DNA of 52,894 nt from DATKSG01 sp035531775. GTDB taxonomy: Bacteria > Actinomycetota > Acidimicrobiia > Acidimicrobiales > UBA8190. The stretch is taken from assembly GCA_035531775.1 (NCBI GenBank), contig DATKSG010000044.1:1-52894 (forward strand), given 5' to 3'. Each line of letters starts with the position of its first letter. Position 1 is the stretch's first letter. A program made the position numbers and the translations under genes. Positions 48,818 through 52,894 of this stretch are shown here, piece by piece. The notes beneath the pieces are model-generated. The model worked only from the letters and a program-made list of their open reading frames with translations, ran no database searches and had not been told where the DNA came from.

Positions 48818-49897
48818 ATGACCGAGTCGGGGGCCGGTACCGGCGCGGCGGCGACAGGACTTCCCGCCCAGGTGCTCGGCCATCGCCGGGCCACCGGCCC
48901 GTTGCTCGTGGCCACCGGCGTCTTGCTCGGGGCCGCCGCCCTCGGCGTGTCCATCGGGCCGGCCGACCTGCCCCTGAGCGAGGTGGCCAGGGTGCTCGCC
49001 TCACACCTGCCCTTCGTCCACCTGCACGTGAACCCCACCGACGACGCCATCGTCTGGCAAGTCCGATTCCCTCGCGTCGTGCTCGGGGCCATGGTGGGGG
49101 CCATGCTGTCGGGGGGCGGCGCCGCCTACCAGGGCGTGTTCCGCAACCCACTGGCTGACCCGTATCTGCTCGGCGTGGCCGCCGGCGCCGGATTGGGCGC
49201 CACCGTGGCCATCGTGCACGGGACCGGCACCCACCTGTTGCTGCCGCTGTCGGCCTTCATCGGTGCCGCCCTCGCCGTCGCCCTCACCTACGCGCTCGGG
49301 GCAGGCGGGTCCCGACAGAGCTCGACCGGCGCCATCGTGCTGGCCGGCGTGGCGGTAGCCGCTCTATTCACATCGGTGCAGACCTTCCTCCTTCAGCGTC
49401 ACTCCCAGAGTCTCGAGGAGGTGTACACGTGGATCCTCGGTCGCCTGAGCTCGGCCACCTGGGGCGATGTGGGCCTCATGGCCCCCTACGCCCTGGTCAG
49501 CGCCGTGGTGCTCCTCCTCCATCGACGCCTGCTCGACGTGCTGCGGGTGGGCGAGGACGAAGCCGAGTCCCTCGGAGTGCGAGCCGAGCGGGTGCGGATC
49601 GTGGTGGTGGTGGCCGCCACCTTGGGCACGGCCTCGGCCGTGGCAGTGAGCGGCTTGATCGGCTTCATAGGCATCATCGTGCCGCACACGGTGCGACTGG
49701 CCGCCGGGGGCAGCTACCGCCGGGTCCTCCCGGTGTCGATGGTGGCCGGTGGGGCATTTCTCATCCTGGCCGACGTGGTGGCCCGCACCCTGCAGTCGCC
49801 GGCCGAGGTGCCAATCGGTGTCGTCACCGCATTCGTCGGGGCCCCTTTCTTCCTCTTCGTGCTTCGCTCGCGCCGGGCTCAGCAAGGCGTCCGATGA
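48818..49897 (+). CDS. btuC: Cobalamin ABC transporter permease (BtuC / FecCD family)
   Basis: A 359-aa membrane protein with about ten helices. Family features: RFPRVVLGAMVGAMLSGGGAAYQGVFRNPLADPYLLGVAAGAGLGA (in adjacent pieces), the Ser-rich ILGRLSSATWGD, the coupling region RRLLDVLRVGEDEAESLGV and GLIGFIGIIVPHTVRL. A B12 riboswitch directly upstream assigns it to corrinoid rather than siderophore uptake. The ATP-binding gene follows. No substrate-binding protein (BtuF) gene is beside it. Confidence 0.93.
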   Translation: MTESGAGTGAAATGLPAQVLGHRRATGPLLVATGVLLGAAALGVSIGPADLPLSEVARVLASHLPFVHLHVNPTDDAIVWQVRFPRVVLGAMVGAMLSGGGAAYQGVFRNPLADPYLLGVAAGAGLGATVAIVHGTGTHLLLPLSAFIGAALAVALTYALGAGGSRQSSTGAIVLAGVAVAALFTSVQTFLLQRHSQSLEEVYTWILGRLSSATWGDVGLMAPYALVSAVVLLLHRRLLDVLRVGEDEAESLGVRAERVRIVVVVAATLGTASAVAVSGLIGFIGIIVPHTVRLAAGGSYRRVLPVSMVAGGAFLILADVVARTLQSPAEVPIGVVTAFVGAPFFLFVLRSRRAQQGVR

Positions 49898-49925
49898 GCC
49901 GGGCCGGGCGAACGGAGCTACACCC

Positions 49926-50714
49926 GTGCTCGAGCTGACCGACGTGACGGTCCGCTTCGGCGAGGTGCCGGCCGTGGCCGGCGTGAGCCACCGGGTGGAA
50001 GCCGGCAGCTGGCTGGGGCTCATCGGACCCAACGGTGCGGGCAAAACCTCGTTGCTCCGGGCGTGCGCCCGGCTGGTCGAACACACCGGTCGCGTGGCTG
50101 TGGACGACCTCGACCTCCGCACGGCGTCGCGCCGGGCCTTGGCCCGGCTGGTGGCCTACGTGCCCCAACATCCGGAGCTGCCGCCCGACATGACGGTGGC
50201 CGAATACGTGCTCCTGGGCCGAACTCCCCATGTCGGATTCTTCTCGGCGGAGACCGTCCACGACCGGGTGGTGTGCGCCGGGCTGCTCGACCGCCTGGAC
50301 CTGGCGGCCAAGGCAGAGAGGAGACTGGTCACCTTGTCCGGCGGTGAGTTGCAGCGAGCCGTGCTGGCACGAGCCCTGGCCCAGCAAGCGCCGGTGCTAC
50401 TCATGGACGAGCCCACCAGCGCTCTCGACTTCGGGCGGCGGGTCGATGCCCTGGAGCTGGTGGACCAGCTCCGGGTCGAGCGCAACCTCACCGTGGTGTC
50501 GGCCATGCACGACCTGACCCTGGCCGGGCAGTTCGCCGACCATCTCCTGCTCCTGGCCGCTGGGGCCATCGCCGCTTCCGGCCCGCCGGCCGAAGTGCTC
50601 ACCGAGGACGTGTTGACAAGTCACTTCGGCACCGCCGTCCACGTGCTCGCCACCTCCGACGGCGACATCGTGGTGGCGCCGCGCCGGTACCAGGCCCGGC
50701 CCCGAGTCCCCTAG
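49926..50714 (+). CDS. btuD: Cobalamin ABC transporter ATP-binding protein (BtuD)
   Basis: A 262-aa ATPase: Walker A GPNGAGKTS, Q loop VPQHPELP, signature LSGGELQRA, Walker B VLLMDEPTSALD and switch His in SAMHDLTLA. GTG 49926 has GGAG 8 nt upstream and homology (LELTDVTVRFGE) begins at once; it is 28 bp downstream of btuC, so both are under the riboswitch. It powers import through BtuC. Its stop is 14 bp from the convergent cbiZ stop. Confidence 0.94.
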   Translation: MLELTDVTVRFGEVPAVAGVSHRVEAGSWLGLIGPNGAGKTSLLRACARLVEHTGRVAVDDLDLRTASRRALARLVAYVPQHPELPPDMTVAEYVLLGRTPHVGFFSAETVHDRVVCAGLLDRLDLAAKAERRLVTLSGGELQRAVLARALAQQAPVLLMDEPTSALDFGRRVDALELVDQLRVERNLTVVSAMHDLTLAGQFADHLLLLAAGAIAASGPPAEVLTEDVLTSHFGTAVHVLATSDGDIVVAPRRYQARPRVP

Positions 50715-50728
50715 GAGCCCCGGATCGT

Positions 50729-51400
50729 TCAGGAGCCGACGTCCCGGGGGGCAGCCGAGCTCACGGCGCCGTGCACCGCCCGGGCCAGGCGCGCCCCCCA
50801 CAGCGAGCGGGGACCTCCGTAGGTATGGGCCGGGCCTTCGACCGGACCATCGGTCGGGCACAACACACACACCGCATCGCTGGCCGTGCCGGTGCCGTCC
50901 ACCCCGGCTTCCCACAGGGCCTGGGACTTGGCCTCGGTAACCGTCATCACGGCATTGACGAGGGCCGCCTCCGACAACCGCTCGGGCACCATGGCCACGA
51001 TGTTGACGGTGCCCGGCGGCGGCGCCGGGCCCGGCATCGGCGCCGGCGCCGGCTCGGCCGCCCAGGTGGGAACGGTCAGCCCCACGGTGGCCTCGGCCAC
51101 GGCACCCTCGTCTTCGTGGCGACGCCAAGCGCCCACGTCGGCCGCGGTGAGCATGCCGATGCCGTTGCCTCGGAGGCCGAGGGCTTCGGCCAGCGCGCGC
51201 AGGTCGTCGTCGGGGTCGCTGCGGCTGTAGGACAGCGGGACCTCGGCGTTGACGGCCCAGTGGCGGCGGCCGATGCCGCCCCCGAGAACGGCGCTCGACA
51301 CGGCCAGCACCGCCGGCTCGAAGCGCCATACGAGCACCCGGCGCCCAAGGCAGTGCTCGAGCTGCGCCGTGCCGAGCCCGCCTTGTGGCGCCTTACCCAC
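50729..51400 (-). CDS. cbiZ: Adenosylcobinamide amidohydrolase CbiZ
   Basis: About 223 aa. It matches the CbiZ family over its length: LGGGIGRRHWAVNAEVPLSYS in pieces, GMLTAADV, ATVGLTVPTWA, GTVNIVAMVPERLS, VMTVTEAKSQAL, GTASDAVCVLCP and YGGPRSLWGARLARAVHGAV. CbiZ removes the aminopropanol side chain of adenosylcobinamide to give cobyric acid, so imported corrinoids can be remade into the cell's own cobamide. It is convergent with btuCD, a clear functional cluster. The start is uncertain: GTG 51400 is used, TTG 51430 is possible. Confidence 0.93.
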   Translation of the reverse strand: MGKAPQGGLGTAQLEHCLGRRVLVWRFEPAVLAVSSAVLGGGIGRRHWAVNAEVPLSYSRSDPDDDLRALAEALGLRGNGIGMLTAADVGAWRRHEDEGAVAEATVGLTVPTWAAEPAPAPMPGPAPPPGTVNIVAMVPERLSEAALVNAVMTVTEAKSQALWEAGVDGTGTASDAVCVLCPTDGPVEGPAHTYGGPRSLWGARLARAVHGAVSSAAPRDVGS

Positions 51401-51454
51401 GCCAGCATGCTGACAGAATCGGGTCGACAACAGCGCTACCTCCCCACAGGAAGC

Positions 51455-52894
51455 TCAGGCCGTGACCTCGATCGACACCGTCGTGCCGGGCGGCGCTGTC
51501 AGGTCCAGCCATCCCCCTTCCGCTCCGACCGATGTGCCGGGAGCCACCGTCGTGCCGTCGGTGTTGTACACCGCCCTCGCCGTCAGCTCTCCTTGGGTCA
51601 CCGTCAAGACCGGCATGGCTCCGGCGGGAAGCGAGACGACGGTCGTACCTGCTACCGCTGTCCAGCTGAAGGACACGGCGTGGGCACCGGTAGTGAACGA
51701 CAGGGGCGTCCCGGCAACGGCGAAGGGGCACATGCGCGTGAGGTCGCCCTTGGGCCAGTAACCGGTGGTCGAGTAGGCCCAGTAGACCGAGCCGATCATG
51801 TCGGCGTCCTGGGCGCTCACCATGTCGGGGACGTAGTTGCTCTCGTTGTAGCTGATGGTGCTGGCGGGGTTGACCGAACCCCATTCCCCTAGCCACAACG
51901 CCGCCCCCATCCGTGTGGCCTGGAACTGGTCGAGGGCGAGATCGGGAGCGAACTGTGTTGGGCCAAGGAAGTCCCACACGTCGCCGCTGCCGTCGTTGCC
52001 GCTCGTGCCGTACTCATGGGGGGCATAGACGACCCGCGCCAGCCCGATGGGAGCGAGGAGCGACGAGGAGGCGGTGGCCGCTGAGTGGGTCAAGCCTGGC
52101 TCAGCGAAGAGGAGCGCGCCGGGGTCCACCGAGCGCAAAGAGCCGCCCACCAGCCGGTAGAAGGCGGGGAGGACGGTCGACTCGAAGACGCCCGGCGGAA
52201 CGAGCCCGGCCGGTGGCTCGTTCATCATGTCGTAGCCGAGGAGCCACTTCGGCGAGCCCACGGCGCTCGCCACTTCCGCCCAGGCGGATGCGTACTGCTC
52301 CTGCAACGAGTGACTGGTCCAGAAGGTGGTCTCGGCGGCGGCCGGGTCGAGGGTGATGCCCACGCCGAAGCCGGTGATGACACTGGAACCCGGCACCGAC
52401 GACACCCCGGGCAGCGAGGCGACGGTGGGGGCGAGATCGGTACAAGGAGAGCTGGCCCAGGCCGGTGCCCCATCGCCGCCGAAGCACGGCCCCCACGAGT
52501 CCTGGTGCATATCGAGGACGACCAGAAGTCCCGCGTCTCCTGCCCATCGCACGACGTCCACGATGTGGTCGATGGCGGTGGTGTCGTAGACGCCGGGTTG
52601 GGGCTCGATGTTGGCCCACGCCATGGGGAGACGAACGACGGTGGCACCTGTGGAGCGGATGGCAGCGAAGTCCGCTGGACCATATAGAAGGGAGTCGCCC
52701 GAAACGTCAAAGCCCCGCAACACCAGGTGCCGGCCGGAAGAGTCGACTACCCAAAGACCTTGGGTCGAGTAGCGAGGCAGGGAGGAGCTTGATGGACCGG
52801 CAATGGCGGGGCCAGCCACCGACACGCTTATTAACGAAGTCATCAACATGGCCACGACAACGCTCGCCAAGCTGATATTTCGCTTTGATCGGCT
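51455..52894 (-). CDS. Secreted GH5 glycoside hydrolase, endoglycoceramidase-like (5' end outside window)
   Basis: At least 479 codons; the frame stays open to the window edge, where SRSKRNISLASVVVAM gives a charged n-region and the signal-peptide helix, cleaved near AIAG. The TIM-barrel shows DMHQDSWGP, the acid/base Glu in GYDMMNEPPAG and the nucleophile Glu in ALWLGEWGS. A beta-sandwich of about 80 residues ends the protein. This is the pattern of endoglycosylceramidases and related GH5 enzymes releasing glycans from glycolipids or beta-glucosides. Paired cysteines (GPCFGG, SSPCTD) may be disulfide-linked. Only part of the N-terminus is missing. Confidence 0.88.
   Translation of the reverse strand, partial: SRSKRNISLASVVVAMLMTSLISVSVAGPAIAGPSSSSLPRYSTQGLWVVDSSGRHLVLRGFDVSGDSLLYGPADFAAIRSTGATVVRLPMAWANIEPQPGVYDTTAIDHIVDVVRWAGDAGLLVVLDMHQDSWGPCFGGDGAPAWASSPCTDLAPTVASLPGVSSVPGSSVITGFGVGITLDPAAAETTFWTSHSLQEQYASAWAEVASAVGSPKWLLGYDMMNEPPAGLVPPGVFESTVLPAFYRLVGGSLRSVDPGALLFAEPGLTHSAATASSSLLAPIGLARVVYAPHEYGTSGNDGSGDVWDFLGPTQFAPDLALDQFQATRMGAALWLGEWGSVNPASTISYNESNYVPDMVSAQDADMIGSVYWAYSTTGYWPKGDLTRMCPFAVAGTPLSFTTGAHAVSFSWTAVAGTTVVSLPAGAMPVLTVTQGELTARAVYNTDGTTVAPGTSVGAEGGWLDLTAPPGTTVSIEVTA

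Noticed and set aside
1..52894. tRNA, rRNA, insertion sequences, prophage or integration sites
   Set aside because: No transposase, integrase or terminal inverted repeats, and no tRNA-like cloverleaf or rRNA stretch was recognised on reading; a covariance-model scan would be needed to exclude small RNAs.

Overview
The window is high-GC, densely packed DNA from an actinobacterium. F420-type luciferase-like and split-barrel oxidoreductases, GTG/TTG starts, 4-nt stop/start overlaps and steroid-catabolic gene families best known from mycobacteria and rhodococci all fit; Acidimicrobiia is my best guess, by inference only. I see no rRNA, tRNA, CRISPR array, prophage or insertion sequence.

Region 1 (1-24775) is mainly a steroid-ring / propionate-side-chain (HIP-type) catabolic locus. 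It holds a TetR regulator, a cyclase-family hydrolase, an orphan histidine kinase, an N-acyl-D-amino-acid deacylase-like amidohydrolase, an aldehyde dehydrogenase, an Ltp2-like thiolase-fold aldolase with its DUF35 partner, a lipoprotein pair, an LLM oxidoreductase, two alpha/beta pairs of acyl-CoA dehydrogenases, a second amidohydrolase, a FadA6-like thiolase, a MarR/MFS efflux pair, and an operon echA20-ipdA-ipdB-ipdC-GNAT divergent from an SDR. The last arrangement mirrors the mycobacterial Rv3548c-Rv3553 block. Five copies of one 15-bp palindrome (CTGAC-N5-GTCAG, one copy with a single arm mismatch) sit just upstream of the TetR gene and of four catabolic start regions, often 21 bp from the start codon. 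I read these as a TetR-controlled regulon different from the known KstR2 boxes.

Region 2 (24845-30780) carries an EAL-domain c-di-GMP phosphodiesterase, the three-gene proton-translocating transhydrogenase (pntAA-pntAB-pntB), an HTH/nucleotidyltransferase toxin-antitoxin-like pair and a YacL-type PIN/TRAM membrane protein.

Region 3 (30958-34945) encodes two cell-surface proteins: a repeat protein with a C-terminal LAFTG sorting signal, and a secreted CHAP-domain protein with six 42-residue repeats.

Region 4 (35020-47336) returns to lipid/steroid metabolism: a CYP125/CYP124-like P450, a split-barrel flavin/F420 enzyme, a class I amidotransferase, then a tightly overlapping four-gene operon (SDR, DapB-like dehydrogenase, uncharacterised protein, APH-like kinase) preceded by a perfect match to the KstR box (TnnAACnnGTTnnA). 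A GAF/SpoIIE phosphatase and an overlapping alpha/beta hydrolase - acyl-CoA ligase - VOC operon follow.

Region 5 (47379-52894) has a possible gene remnant with a hairpin, rlmN, a cobalamin riboswitch driving btuC-btuD, a convergent cbiZ (corrinoid salvage), and a GH5 endoglycoceramidase-like enzyme cut by the window edge.
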